A stretch of 64,000 nucleotides of DNA from Ensifer sp. USDA 6670 (GCA_000421085.1 ATWE01000009.1:186001-250000); one strand, 5' to 3'; counted from the stretch's first letter, positions 25,867 to 35,048 are shown. Made by a program: numbers and translations. The notes: generated by a model from the sequence alone, not told the origin.

Positions 25867-26883
25867 TTACTTTGCCGACTCGATGACCTTGATCGCGTCT
25901 TCCTGTGTGTACTCCACATTGGCGACGCCACCGGCCTGGGTTTTGGCGAGGTTCGCTTCGAGATTGTCCTGATCTATGCGTAGAAAGGGAACGACGAGGT
26001 CCTTCTTGACCTCCTTGCCGTCGAGGATCTGCTGGGCGACCCAGAAGGCAAGGGTGGAGACACCAGGCGCTATCGAGACCGACATGGTCTCATAGCCGTT
26101 CGCATCCTTCTGCTCCTTCCACCACTTCAGTTCATCCTCGCGATTGCCCATCACGATGATCGGCATCTTCCGGTCGGTGGCGGCGATGGCCTGCGCGGCA
26201 CCGTAACCGTCTCCGCCCTGCGTCACCACGCCGGCGATGTCGGGCAAGCTCGGCAGGATGCCGGCAACGGCCTTCTGCGCAACGTCCTGCGCCCAGTCTC
26301 CGTGCACGGAGCCGACGATCTTGAACTGCGGGAACTGCTTGACGCCCTCATGGATGCCGGCCGAGATCTCGTCGTCGACGAATACGCCTGCAAGGCCGCG
26401 GATCTCGAGCAGATTGCCGCCGTCCGGAAGTTTATTCGAAAGATACTCGACCTGACTGCGGCCCATTTCCTTGAAATCGACGGCAATGCGCCAGGCGCAG
26501 GGTTCCGTCACGATGCCGTCGAAGGAGACGACGGTAATGCCGGCATCGCAGGCCTCCTTTACCGCGCCGTTCAGCGCTGTAGGTGAGGCGGCGTTCAGCA
26601 CAATCGCGTCATAGCCCTGCAGGATCATGTTCTGGATTTGCGCGGCCTGTTCCGTGGCCTGGTTCTCGGCGGTGGTAAACGCGTCGGCCGAGGCGACGAC
26701 GCCGGTCTTCACGGCTTCGCCCGTCACCTTTTCCCAGCTCGTCAGCATGGCCTGGCGCCACGAATTGCCGGCATAGTTGTTCGAAAGGGCGATCTTCTTG
26801 GCCGATGTCTCGGCAAATGCGGAAGCGGGCATCGCGGCGCAAGCGATCGCGGCGGATGCCAGAAGCATCTTACGGATGGTCAT
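25867..26883 (-). CDS. sugar ABC transporter periplasmic binding protein (peripla_BP_4)
   Basis: A 338-residue binding protein with a Sec signal peptide (cleavage near SAFAETS) and the family pattern KIALSNNYAGNSWRQAMLTSWEKV, GYDAIVLNAASPTALNGAVKEA, and the late GGDGYGAAQAIAATDRKMP. Periplasmic-binding fold of ribose/galactose type. A GGGAGAGAG Shine-Dalgarno precedes the ATG at 26883. It is the first gene of its minus-strand operon, followed by a stem-loop before the ATPase. The substrate is a sugar; its identity is unknown. Confidence 0.92.
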   Translation of the reverse strand: MTIRKMLLASAAIACAAMPASAFAETSAKKIALSNNYAGNSWRQAMLTSWEKVTGEAVKTGVVASADAFTTAENQATEQAAQIQNMILQGYDAIVLNAASPTALNGAVKEACDAGITVVSFDGIVTEPCAWRIAVDFKEMGRSQVEYLSNKLPDGGNLLEIRGLAGVFVDDEISAGIHEGVKQFPQFKIVGSVHGDWAQDVAQKAVAGILPSLPDIAGVVTQGGDGYGAAQAIAATDRKMPIIVMGNREDELKWWKEQKDANGYETMSVSIAPGVSTLAFWVAQQILDGKEVKKDLVVPFLRIDQDNLEANLAKTQAGGVANVEYTQEDAIKVIESAK

Positions 26884-27155
26884 GTCTCTCTCCCTCATGA
26901 TCGCCTGGCAGCGATCGCTTCACCCGCCCGGCGAATCGGGTTCGAGTGAGATTGTTCTTGCACTGAGCTTCCTCCTCTCAGTAAGGGCAGGATGCGGGAG
27001 ATCGGCGGACCTGTACAGGCGCAAGGCGGCAAGATGTTTGCGGGTTTTGCGGAACAAGCTGCGGGTTTACGCAAGACGGCGGCGCTCCCGCGGGCGCTTA
27101 CTGGCGAAATGACTGGGGCGGGTTGAGGAGCCTGCCGCTTCTGGAGGAAATCACC

Positions 27156-28403
27156 ATGCTGCATCCCGCACCCGCAGCCATGTTCGATCATTATCTCGGC
27201 ATTTCCCGGCTGCTTGCGGGCCAGCTCGACTTTCGCTCGGCCATTCGCTCCGTCGCTGCGGAGGTCGCGCATATCATCCCGCACGACCATCTCGATGTCT
27301 GCGTGCTCCTCGAGGACGGCAACTATCACACCGCCTATGAAACGGGCATCGAGACCGCCTGGGGCGACCTCGCCGGCGCACCTGTCGTCAACAGTCCGAT
27401 CCGCTCCCTTCTATGGGGCGAAGTGGACTTCCTGCTGGCCGACGACGCAATGACCGACTCGCGCTTCCATTTCGAGGGTGCGTTCAAGCGGCCGATCGTC
27501 GAGCAGTCGCTGAAGAGCCGCCTGCATGTACCGATGAAGGTGCAGGGCGCGATCATCGCGGCGCTTTCATGTTCCTCGCAGGAAGCGGGTGTCTATACGA
27601 TGGAGGACGTCGAGCGGGCCCGCATCATCGCAGACCTGCTTACGCCCTATTTCTTCGCGCTTCGGGCGGCCGAGCAAGCGCAACGGTCGGCGATCGTGGA
27701 AGCGGAAGCCCGTGCCCGCGAGGAGGGCCTGCGGCTGGGTGCGTTGAGACTCACCGAAGCATTGGAGCAGGAGCGCCAGCGCATCGGCATGGACCTGCAC
27801 GACCAGACCCTCGCCGACCTGACACGTCTCGCTCGCCGGATCGATCGGCTGTCGCGCAACGGCGAGGTGGCGCCGGAAGCACTGGAGCCCGTCTCCCGCT
27901 CCCTGCAGCATTGCATGCAGGACCTGCGGCAGATCATCGAGCAGGCAAAGCCTTCCGTTCTCCAGCTCTTCGGACTTGCCCAGGCGATCGAGCACCACCT
28001 GGACCGCTCGACGCGGGACACGGGCGCCATCATCGAATGGGGCCTTGCCGACGAGACGAATGGCGCGCTGGAACGCCTGGAGCCGACCGTCACCGTCGCG
28101 CTGTTCCGCATCGCTCAGGAGGCGATCAACAATGCCGTGCGCCACGCTGCTCCGCTTGCCGTCAAGGTGCGGCTCGACGCGGACGACGACCGGTTGACGA
28201 TCGAGATTTCGGATGATGGAACCGGACTTGCCAAAACGCGGGGACGGATCGGCGAGGGCATCGACAACATGAAGACCCGGGCGCGACTGATTTCCGCGCG
28301 TTTCACGATCGGTCCGGGCCACAATAATCGCGGCACAGTGGTCCGCGTGGTGCTGCCGCTCGCCCCGCACGACTCGGGCTCAACTGAGGAGAGGGCGGAA
28401 TGA
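27156..28403 (+). CDS. sensor histidine kinase (GAF + HisKA_3 + HATPase_c, NarL-type partner)
   Basis: A 415-residue soluble kinase. A GAF-like domain (about residues 15-160) is followed by a coiled helix and the H-box ERQRIGMDLHDQTLADLTRL with the phospho-acceptor His. The ATPase domain has EAINNAVRHA (N-box) and SDDGTGL (G-box). No transmembrane segment is seen, so the signal is intracellular. GGAGGAA lies upstream of ATG 27156. Its stop overlaps the response regulator start (ATGA). The pair is divergent from the sugar ABC operon and probably controls it. Confidence 0.9.
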   Translation: MLHPAPAAMFDHYLGISRLLAGQLDFRSAIRSVAAEVAHIIPHDHLDVCVLLEDGNYHTAYETGIETAWGDLAGAPVVNSPIRSLLWGEVDFLLADDAMTDSRFHFEGAFKRPIVEQSLKSRLHVPMKVQGAIIAALSCSSQEAGVYTMEDVERARIIADLLTPYFFALRAAEQAQRSAIVEAEARAREEGLRLGALRLTEALEQERQRIGMDLHDQTLADLTRLARRIDRLSRNGEVAPEALEPVSRSLQHCMQDLRQIIEQAKPSVLQLFGLAQAIEHHLDRSTRDTGAIIEWGLADETNGALERLEPTVTVALFRIAQEAINNAVRHAAPLAVKVRLDADDDRLTIEISDDGTGLAKTRGRIGEGIDNMKTRARLISARFTIGPGHNNRGTVVRVVLPLAPHDSGSTEERAE

Positions 28404-29122
28404 AGGTCCTGATCGTCGAGGACGACCCGTTGCATCGCTCCTACCTGCATGAGGCGGTCAATGCCGCCCTGCCGGAATGCGACACCGTGATCGAGGCGGA
28501 AAATGGAACGGTCGGCGAGAAGCTCGCCCGCGAGCATAAATCGGCGCATATCGTCATGGATCTGCAGATGGCGAACCGCAATGGCATCGAGGCGGCGCGC
28601 ACGATCTGGAAGGAACGGCCGGAGACCCGCATCCTGTTCTGGTCGAACTATTCGGACGAGGCGTATGTGCGCGGCGTCTCGCGCATCGTTCCGGATGGAG
28701 CTGCCTATGGCTACGTCCTGAAATCCGCGTCAGACGAGCGGCTGAAGCTTGCACTGCGCTCGATCTTCGTCGAGAGCCAATGCGTCATCGATCGGGAGGT
28801 GCGGGGTCTTCAGCAGAAAAGCCTCGGCCAGACGAACGGCTTCACCGATTCCGAATACGAGATCCTCGTCGACATCGCACTCGGTCTTACCGACAGGGCC
28901 ATTGCAAGGCGCCGCAGCCTGTCGCTGCGCAGCGTACAGAATCGCCTGCAGCAGCTTTACGACAAGCTCGACGTCTACCAGGCCGCTAGCGACGACAATG
29001 ACGACGGCCGCTTCAATCTGCGTGCCCGCGCCATCACGATCGCCTTCCTGCGCAAACTCCTGAACTACAGCGCGCTGGAGCGGGCGGAAACGGAACTGCA
29101 GGAGTGGTTGGACGGAAAATAG
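28400..29122 (+). CDS. response regulator, NarL/FixJ family
   Basis: A 240-residue protein with a receiver domain (residues 1-120; acidic pair Asp8/Asp9, phospho-acceptor Asp54 in VMDLQM, conserved Lys in GYVLKSA) and a LuxR/GerE-type HTH (about 150-215, FTDSEYEILVDIALGLTDRAIARRRSLSLRSVQNRLQQLYDKL). ATGA overlap with the kinase gene means they are co-translated and form one two-component system. Targets are inferred to include the divergent sugar transporter operon. Confidence 0.92.
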   Translation: MKVLIVEDDPLHRSYLHEAVNAALPECDTVIEAENGTVGEKLAREHKSAHIVMDLQMANRNGIEAARTIWKERPETRILFWSNYSDEAYVRGVSRIVPDGAAYGYVLKSASDERLKLALRSIFVESQCVIDREVRGLQQKSLGQTNGFTDSEYEILVDIALGLTDRAIARRRSLSLRSVQNRLQQLYDKLDVYQAASDDNDDGRFNLRARAITIAFLRKLLNYSALERAETELQEWLDGK

Positions 29123-29344
29123 TCTCCACAGGCGTTGTGAAGGCTTCGGTCCGGCCTTGGTGAACCGCTCTGGAGATTCAGTCCCGCGATACTCCCTTGG
29201 CCCTAAATGGTATAACGGCGGGATGCCTCCATCCCCAAGTTGCAAAACGTGTCGAGGAGAGCCCGCCCACCCTGGAGGAGCGAAAGCAGGCCCGTGCGGG
29301 CGATCTTTCGGCTTTCACCTCTTGATGATTGTTATGCTGCTGCC

Positions 29345-29611
29345 TCATTGGCGCCCGAGGCTGGAGAACTTTTGGCGCTCGCGAATGTAAGCGATAGCGG
29401 CCGCTTCGAGGCTTTTGCATTCCTCTTCGGATTTGAGCAGGGCGGCGTCGTCTTTTGATGCTGCACATCGCAGAACGTCGCGCCGCAGGCAGGCATGCTC
29501 GTAAACCTCGCATAGCTTCAAGAAAGTGAGGTCGTGAATCATCCAGGCACTGTCGCGAACATTAGGTGCCGCCAATAGCAGCCGAGCCATTCCAGCCTTC
29601 TGCACGTCCAT
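29345..29611 (-). CDS. hypothetical small protein
   Basis: An 88-residue, Ala/Glu/Leu-rich protein, probably mostly helical, with two internal Cys (in CEVYEHACLRRDVLRCAA). No family is recognised. The ATG at 29611 was chosen because the composition from there on is protein-like. A longer version starting at 29755 would overlap the stop of the next gene upstream by ATGA and add 48 residues of Pro/Ala-rich sequence. Coding confidence is moderate, and the start is uncertain. Confidence 0.5.
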   Translation of the reverse strand: MDVQKAGMARLLLAAPNVRDSAWMIHDLTFLKLCEVYEHACLRRDVLRCAASKDDAALLKSEEECKSLEAAAIAYIRERQKFSSLGRQ

Positions 29612-29751
29612 TGTTACGCCCTGTATCCATTGACGAGGTGAATGCGCAATGGCTGGTGCTGAAAAATGGTTCCATGAGTGCACCGAGGCGGGGCTTTCGA
29701 TCGCTGCGGGCAAAGCAACCAGAACCGTACCCACCCGTGCAGGAATTACCG

Positions 29752-29928
29752 TCATTCCGAGCTTGCTTCAGGTCTATCGCCGGGTTCGGTCAATGTTGAA
29801 ATCTGCTCGATCGGCATTGCAGCCAAGGTTTTGATGTCCTCGGCCAGTGCCGCGAGTTGTGCCGCAATTTCCAAGAGGTCGGAAGCAGAATTTTTCTCGC
29901 CATTGTGGTTCGTATCGCGGTCGTCCAT
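29752..29928 (-). CDS. hypothetical small protein
   Basis: A 58-residue acidic protein from ATG 29928, with a plausible amphipathic helix (SASDLLEIAAQLAALAEDIKTLAAM) and polar ends. Its stop overlaps a start codon at 29755, hinting at coupling with the small gene downstream. Function is unknown; coding status is uncertain because the reading frame is short. Confidence 0.45.
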   Translation of the reverse strand: MDDRDTNHNGEKNSASDLLEIAAQLAALAEDIKTLAAMPIEQISTLTEPGDRPEASSE

Positions 29929-30183
29929 GTCCGAATCCCCAAGCAACGGGTGGTTGCATAGCCTCGCGAGGTAAGGTCCGCCGTGGAAATCACCGGGCCT
30001 CAATCTAGCAGGGCACCAAACCGAGTGCGGAATCTAGCATGTCGTCTGTTTACGACGATGGGACATTGGTCCGAGACCAAAGCGCCAAAGGTCCTACGCC
30101 CATACCGGTTGTCTCCAGGACGAGTAGGGGAATCACAACGACTTTTGGCTGGATTTGGCGGGGCTTGAGGATTTTTTTGATAT

Positions 30184-30524
30184 TCACCGCAGCGCTTCCA
30201 TCGGCACCTTGTCCATGTCGGTGAAGCCATGTTGTCGCCAGCCATCGACCAGATGAAGGCGTAGCGCCCGGTACCCGCGCCGGAGTGGATCGACCAGCCT
30301 GGCGAGAGCACGGCTTCATGGTTCTTCAGGACGACATGCCGTGTTTCGCCCGGCTCGCCCATGAAGCGAAAGACGCGCGTCGCCTCCTGCATGCCGAAAA
30401 AGAGGTAGACCTCCATCCGCCGGTCATGCGCTTCGATGACGAAGCCGTCGCGCAGGCCCTGCGTGTCGCGCCTTGCGGTATCCTCCGGCCTGACCACCTG
30501 GCGAACTGATCCGGAAATAGTCAC
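30184..30524 (-). pseudogene. kduI: kduI remnant: 5-keto-4-deoxyuronate isomerase with internal deletion and frameshift
   Basis: The N-terminal about 30 residues ([20 protein letters not shown] and onward) look like a rhizobial KduI start. Then the sequence jumps directly to the KduI C-terminal half at [12 protein letters not shown], continuing [32 protein letters not shown] and IWSMAGDNM. Full KduI is about 280 residues, so roughly 165 internal residues are missing, including most of the cupin and metal-site region. After GDNM a one-base deletion shifts the frame; the other frame reads [13 protein letters not shown] and ends at TGA 30184-30186. The gene cannot make an active isomerase. It sits downstream of the broken ABC ATPase in the same operon. 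Confidence 0.8.
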
Positions 30525-30557
30525 GGCATCTGCCTCTTGCTTTCGAGGAGCGGGAGA

Positions 30558-31298
30558 TCAGGTGAGCACGACATATTCGGTCAGCTGGCTGATCGTCGTA
30601 TCGGCCTTCCGTACGTCGAAGACCTTCGTGCCATGGCTCATGATCACGAACCTGTCGCAGACCTGATAGGCGTGTTAGAGATTGTGGGTCACCAGCACGC
30701 TCGAGACGTTCTCCGCCTTGAGCTTCAGGACTTGGTTCAGCAACGCTTCCGTCTCGCGTACCGAGAGCGCCGAGGTCGGCTCATCGAGGAGCAGCACGCG
30801 CTTCTTGAAATAGACGGCGCGTGCGATTGCGACCGCCTGTTTCTGCCCGCCCGAGAGATTGCCGACGAGCGTATCCGGGGAATCGATGCCGGAGATGTGG
30901 ACGGCGTTTTGCAAGACTTCCATGGCGATGTCGCGCATCTCGCGCTGCCTGAGGAAGCCGAAGCGATCGGTCAGCTCACGGCCCATGAAGATGTTGCGGG
31001 TAATCGAGAGGGAATCGACCAGCGCGGTGTGCTGGTAGATCGTTTCGATGCCGGCGTCGGCGGAATCCGAGCGGCAGCTGAAGGTCGTCTTCTTGCCGTC
31101 CACGGTGAGATAGCCGTCCGTCGGCTTATGGATGCCGGAGATGAGATTGACGGTCGTCGACTTGCCGGCGCCGTTGTCGCCCAAAAGGCCGACGACTTCA
31201 CCCTCGCCGATATGGAAGCTCAGATTGCGAAGCGCGGTCAGCGCACCGAAGCTCTTCGAGATGTTATGCAGTTCTAGAAGATTGGGGGTCGACATCAC
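30558..31298 (-). pseudogene. sugar ABC transporter ATPase (single domain), interrupted by an in-frame stop
   Basis: A single-domain ATPase of the FrcA kind. The first 207 residues have a full Walker A (LLGDNGAGKST), LSGGQKQAVAIARAV signature, LLLDEPTSALS and the H-loop VTHN. At 30675-30677 TAA interrupts the frame just after THNL; the same frame then continues HAYQVCDRFVIMSHG and on to TGA at 30558-30560, the normal C-terminus. A TAC-to-TAA type change is the simplest reading. The truncated product keeps all catalytic motifs but lacks the last about 40 residues, so weak activity is possible. Start is GTG 31298 or ATG 31295, overlapping the permease stop. Confidence 0.8.
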
Positions 31299-32314
31299 GC
31301 AAGACCTCGCCGCTCGATGAGATGGTTGAAGATGGCGGCCAGCACGATCAGCGTGGCGATGAACATGTCGAGATAGAAACCCGGTGCCCGCAGGAGAAGC
31401 AGGACGTCGGTTATCGTGTGGATGAGCAGCACGCCGAGAAAGATGCCGATGATCGATCCGCGCCCTCCGCGCAGCGACAGGCCGCCGATGACGCAGGCGG
31501 CGATCGCCTGGAGTTCCAGACCCGCACCTTGCCCGGGCTGCACGCTGCCGACGCGGGCAGTGGCAAGAATGCCCGCGACCGCAGCCATGCCGCCTGCAAT
31601 CGCAAAGGCAATCAGTTTGACGCGGCTGGTGTTGATGCCGATCGCCTCGGCCGCGCCGCGATTGCCACCGGTCGCGAAGACGTGGTTGCCGAAGCGGTGG
31701 CGGTGTAGCAGCAGGTGAAAGCCTATGACGAAGAGGACGATCCAGATGAAGGCGGCGTTGACGCCGAACAGGGTGCCGGAAAAGAGGCTGGTGAAGACCG
31801 GCTCCGGGTCGAAACGCACCTGGACGGCACCGTTGTAGAGCAGCACCGCGCCGCGCCAGAAGAGGAGCCCGCCGAGCGTGACGATGAAGGACGGCAGGCC
31901 GAAGCGCAGGGTGATATGGCCGTTGAGGGAACCGATCAGCAGGCCGGTCAGAATACCGATCGGTGCTGCGACGAAGGCGCTCAGCCCGGCATTGACGAGC
32001 GAGGCCATCAGCACGGCCGTGAACGTGTAGACGGAGCCAATGGAAAGGTCGAATTCACCGGCGATCATCAATACGCCGGCTCCGAGCGCGAGACATCCGA
32101 GCACGGGGATCGCCTTCATCAGGATCGTCAGGTTCTGCGGCGAGAGGTAGCGGAACTCGTCCGGATAGAGGAGCGCGCCGGCGATGCAGACGATCTGCAG
32201 GGTCATGAAGACGAGAAAGATCGCTCCCGCGGGCATGCCCATGATCTGCTTGAGGATGGATTGTCTCTGGGTCCGCGAGCGTGGCGCGGCACTTTCGGCT
32301 AGGACAGGTGTCAC
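31295..32314 (-). CDS. sugar ABC transporter permease (BPD_transp_2 type)
   Basis: A permease of about 339 residues (start uncertain; GTG 32314 chosen). It has 9-10 hydrophobic segments, the GEFDLSIGSVYTFTAVLMASL segment, FGLPSFIVTLGGLLFWRGA and the AACVIGGLSLRGGRGSIIG coupling loop that faces the ATPase. It follows the binding-protein gene by 69 nt and overlaps the ATPase start. With the ATPase interrupted, import by this system may be reduced or lost. Confidence 0.88.
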   Translation of the reverse strand: MTPVLAESAAPRSRTQRQSILKQIMGMPAGAIFLVFMTLQIVCIAGALLYPDEFRYLSPQNLTILMKAIPVLGCLALGAGVLMIAGEFDLSIGSVYTFTAVLMASLVNAGLSAFVAAPIGILTGLLIGSLNGHITLRFGLPSFIVTLGGLLFWRGAVLLYNGAVQVRFDPEPVFTSLFSGTLFGVNAAFIWIVLFVIGFHLLLHRHRFGNHVFATGGNRGAAEAIGINTSRVKLIAFAIAGGMAAVAGILATARVGSVQPGQGAGLELQAIAACVIGGLSLRGGRGSIIGIFLGVLLIHTITDVLLLLRAPGFYLDMFIATLIVLAAIFNHLIERRGLA

Positions 32315-32349
32315 GGTCTGGCACTCGATCGTTGGGGAACGGGGAACCG

Positions 32350-32364
32350 GCCGGCCGCGCCGGC
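32350..32364 (-). terminator. small stem-loop between binding-protein gene and permease
   Basis: GCCGGC (32350-32355) pairs with GCCGGC (32359-32364) across a 3-nt loop, in the 69-nt gap after the binding-protein gene. Short and without a U-tract; the placement parallels the stem-loops after two other binding-protein genes in this window. Confidence 0.4.
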
Positions 32365-32383
32365 AGGCCCCCACGGGACGCGG

Positions 32384-33334
32384 TTAGCGGTAGCTGCCGA
32401 TCAGCGGTTTGACCGAGCCGATGCGCGACTTGTCGAGGAAGGCGCCCTGGCCCGTGTCGATGTCGGTCGGTGTCAGCCCGTATTTTTTGGCAAGCGCGAT
32501 CTGGGCGATCGGGTAGTAGCCCTGCAGATAGGGCTGCTGGTCCATGGTCGCGTACATCGCGCCGGATTCCACTGCGTTTACGATCTCGACCGCAAGGTCG
32601 AAACCGCCGAAGGGAATGTCTACGCCGGCGTCCTTGATGGCGCCCGCGCCGACGGTCGAGGTGACCGAGCCGGTGCCGAACAGCGCCTTCACCTTCGGGT
32701 TGGCGATGAGGAACTGCGCGATGATGTTCTGCGCTTCGGCGGGGTCGAGGCCGGCACGAACCGTCTCCACCTTGATGCCGTTTTCGGTCATCGCCTTCTC
32801 GATGCCGCCGCCACGGGCGACCGCAAAGCTCGCTTCCGGAATTTCGCGCGGGTTGAAGACGACGTCGCCGGACTTGAGGCCGAACTCCTTGATCATGCGG
32901 TTGCCGAGCTCATAGCCGGAGGCAAGTTCGTCCATGCCGACATAGGCCTGGCGACAATTGCCCTTGGCGCCGTCGAGGTCATCGTTGTTGAAGCCGATGA
33001 CGATGATGCCGGCCTTGACTGCCGCGCAGATGCTCTCGTCGAAAGCATCCGAACTGGAGATCGCGACGGCGATGCCGTCGACGCCGCTGGCCGTCGCGCT
33101 CTCGATCAGGTCGTTCTGGCGCACCGGATCGTTGTTGGCATACTGTACGTCGAGGTCGACTCCGAATTGGGCGGCGGCGTCTTGCGCTCCCTTCACCACC
33201 GGATTAAAGAACTGCACGCTCGGATCGAGATAGATGATCATCGTTGCCTTGACGTCTGCGGCGAGCGCAGTCGACGTCAACAAGGTGGCAAGGCCCGCAG
33301 CCAGCGCTGCGGTTCTGAGCCTGGTCAGTTTCAT
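32384..33334 (-). CDS. sugar ABC transporter periplasmic binding protein (peripla_BP_4)
   Basis: A 316-residue binding protein. Sec signal peptide ends near TALAADV. The mature part begins MIIYLDPSVQFFNPVVKGAQDAA, with GVDGIAVAISSSDAF and the late FGGFDLAVEIVNAVESGAMYATMDQQPYLQGYY pattern of ribose/fructose-type binding proteins. AGGGAGGA precedes the ATG at 33334. It lies 122 nt after the aldehyde dehydrogenase gene on the same strand. Confidence 0.92.
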   Translation of the reverse strand: MKLTRLRTAALAAGLATLLTSTALAADVKATMIIYLDPSVQFFNPVVKGAQDAAAQFGVDLDVQYANNDPVRQNDLIESATASGVDGIAVAISSSDAFDESICAAVKAGIIVIGFNNDDLDGAKGNCRQAYVGMDELASGYELGNRMIKEFGLKSGDVVFNPREIPEASFAVARGGGIEKAMTENGIKVETVRAGLDPAEAQNIIAQFLIANPKVKALFGTGSVTSTVGAGAIKDAGVDIPFGGFDLAVEIVNAVESGAMYATMDQQPYLQGYYPIAQIALAKKYGLTPTDIDTGQGAFLDKSRIGSVKPLIGSYR

Positions 33335-33456
33335 TTTGCGTATCCTCCCTTTGGATGTGCATTGCGGGTCGCAAGACCCAAGTCTCGGCTGGCGGGCTCC
33401 GACCAAAGATCACGCCAGCCGAGATATTCCTCCTCCTGACCCCAGACTGCGGCCGG

Positions 33457-34971
33457 TTATGTGAACCAGGGCGCGGGGCGCCCGAGCGTCACGTGGACGC
33501 CCTTGAACTGGGAGTATTCGTCAAAGCCGTAGCGGCCGAGTTCGCGGCCCAGGCCGCTCTTTTTGTAGCCGCCGATCGGCAGCTCCGGCGTGCCGTCGAT
33601 CACGCTGTTGATCCAGCATCGGCCGGCGCGGATGCGACGGATGCTCTGCAGCGCAGTTTCGAGATTGGTCGACCAGACGCTGGCCGAAAGACCGAACTCG
33701 GTGGCGTTCGCCAGCGCCACGGCCTCGTCCGCGGTCCTGAAGGTCAGCGTTGAAAGCACCGGACCAAAGATCTCCTCGCGTGCGATCGACATGTCGGGCG
33801 TGACGCCGGCAAAGACCGTCGGAGCGTAGTAAAGTCCGGCCTCCCTGCCGATCCTTTCGCCGCCGAGCAGCAGTTCCGCGCCCGATGCGATGCCGGCCGT
33901 CACATAGGAATGCACCTTTTCGGCATGCGCCTGCGAGATCATTGCACCGATCTTGGTGCGTTCGTTCAGCGGATCGCCGAAGGTCACCTTGCGCGAGATG
34001 TCGAGCAGGCGCTCCATCAGCGCATCGCGGATGCCCTCCTGCACCAGAAGCCGGCTGCCGGAAATGCAGCACTGGCCGGCATTGTGGTAGACGCCATAGG
34101 CGATGCCGTCTGCCGCCGCGTCGAGATCCGCATCGGCGAAGACGATCTGCGGCCCCTTGCCGCCAAGCTCCAGCCCGACCCGCTTGACGCTGCGCGCCGC
34201 GATCTCGCCGAGCTTCGTGCCGACGCGGACAGAGCCGGTAAAGGCAACCATGTCGACGTTCGGGTCTTCGGCCAGCACCTGGCCGGCGGGATGGCCATAG
34301 CCGGTGACGACGTTGAACACGCCATCGGGAATGCCGGCTTCGCGCGCCAGCTCGGCCATGCGGATCGACGTACCCGAAGTGAACTCGGAGGGCTTCAGCA
34401 CGACCGTGCAGCCGCTGCCGATCGCCCAGGGCACGCGTTCCGAGGCGATGATGAAGGGGAAGTTCCAGGGCGTGATGATGCCGACGACCCCGACCGGCTC
34501 GCGCAGGACAAGGCCCAAGCGATCGTCGCCGATATTGTTGTGGGTCTGCCCTTCCAGCGCCCGGGCCTGGCCGGCGGCATACGACCAGAGATCCGCGCAG
34601 AAACCGATTTCGCCGCGCGCCTGCGCGATCGGCTTGCCGACCTCGAGGCTCTCGATCAGCGCCAGCTCCTCCTGCCTCGCGAGGATGAGGTCGGCGACCT
34701 TGAACATCAGGCGCGACCGCTCTGCGCCCGACATGCGCGGCCACGGGCCGGTATCGAAAGCCTTCCGGGCGGCCGCGACGGCCTTGCGCACGTCGTCGGC
34801 CGAGGCCTCAGGCCAGATGCCGACCACCACGCCGGCGTGGCCGGGGCTCACCCGATCGATCGTGCTGCCTGAAGCGGCATCGACCGACTTGCCATCGACA
34901 AGCATCTGGTAGCGGGATTTAATGCGGAGGCGGGGGTCATTGGAATCGGGTGCGATGAAATTGGACAGCAA
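33457..34971 (-). CDS. aldehyde dehydrogenase (NAD(P)-dependent)
   Basis: A 504-residue ALDH. The cofactor segment is GIITPWNFPFIIASERVPWA, the glycine loop FTGSVRVGTKLG, the general base Glu lies in LELGGKGPQIVF and the catalytic Cys in NAGQCCISGSRLLV. Length is typical. It is the first gene of a minus-strand unit leading into the ABC transporter with kduI, so it may oxidise an aldehyde made from a uronate or deoxy-sugar; the specific substrate cannot be read from the sequence. It is divergent from a GntR regulator. Confidence 0.9.
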   Translation of the reverse strand: MLSNFIAPDSNDPRLRIKSRYQMLVDGKSVDAASGSTIDRVSPGHAGVVVGIWPEASADDVRKAVAAARKAFDTGPWPRMSGAERSRLMFKVADLILARQEELALIESLEVGKPIAQARGEIGFCADLWSYAAGQARALEGQTHNNIGDDRLGLVLREPVGVVGIITPWNFPFIIASERVPWAIGSGCTVVLKPSEFTSGTSIRMAELAREAGIPDGVFNVVTGYGHPAGQVLAEDPNVDMVAFTGSVRVGTKLGEIAARSVKRVGLELGGKGPQIVFADADLDAAADGIAYGVYHNAGQCCISGSRLLVQEGIRDALMERLLDISRKVTFGDPLNERTKIGAMISQAHAEKVHSYVTAGIASGAELLLGGERIGREAGLYYAPTVFAGVTPDMSIAREEIFGPVLSTLTFRTADEAVALANATEFGLSASVWSTNLETALQSIRRIRAGRCWINSVIDGTPELPIGGYKKSGLGRELGRYGFDEYSQFKGVHVTLGRPAPWFT

Positions 34972-35048
34972 TAGCGTTCTCAGGCCGGCCGCGCGGTGCC
35001 AGCCCCTCCCTGTTCATCCGGTTTGCCGGATTTCTGTTGCGTCTGAAT

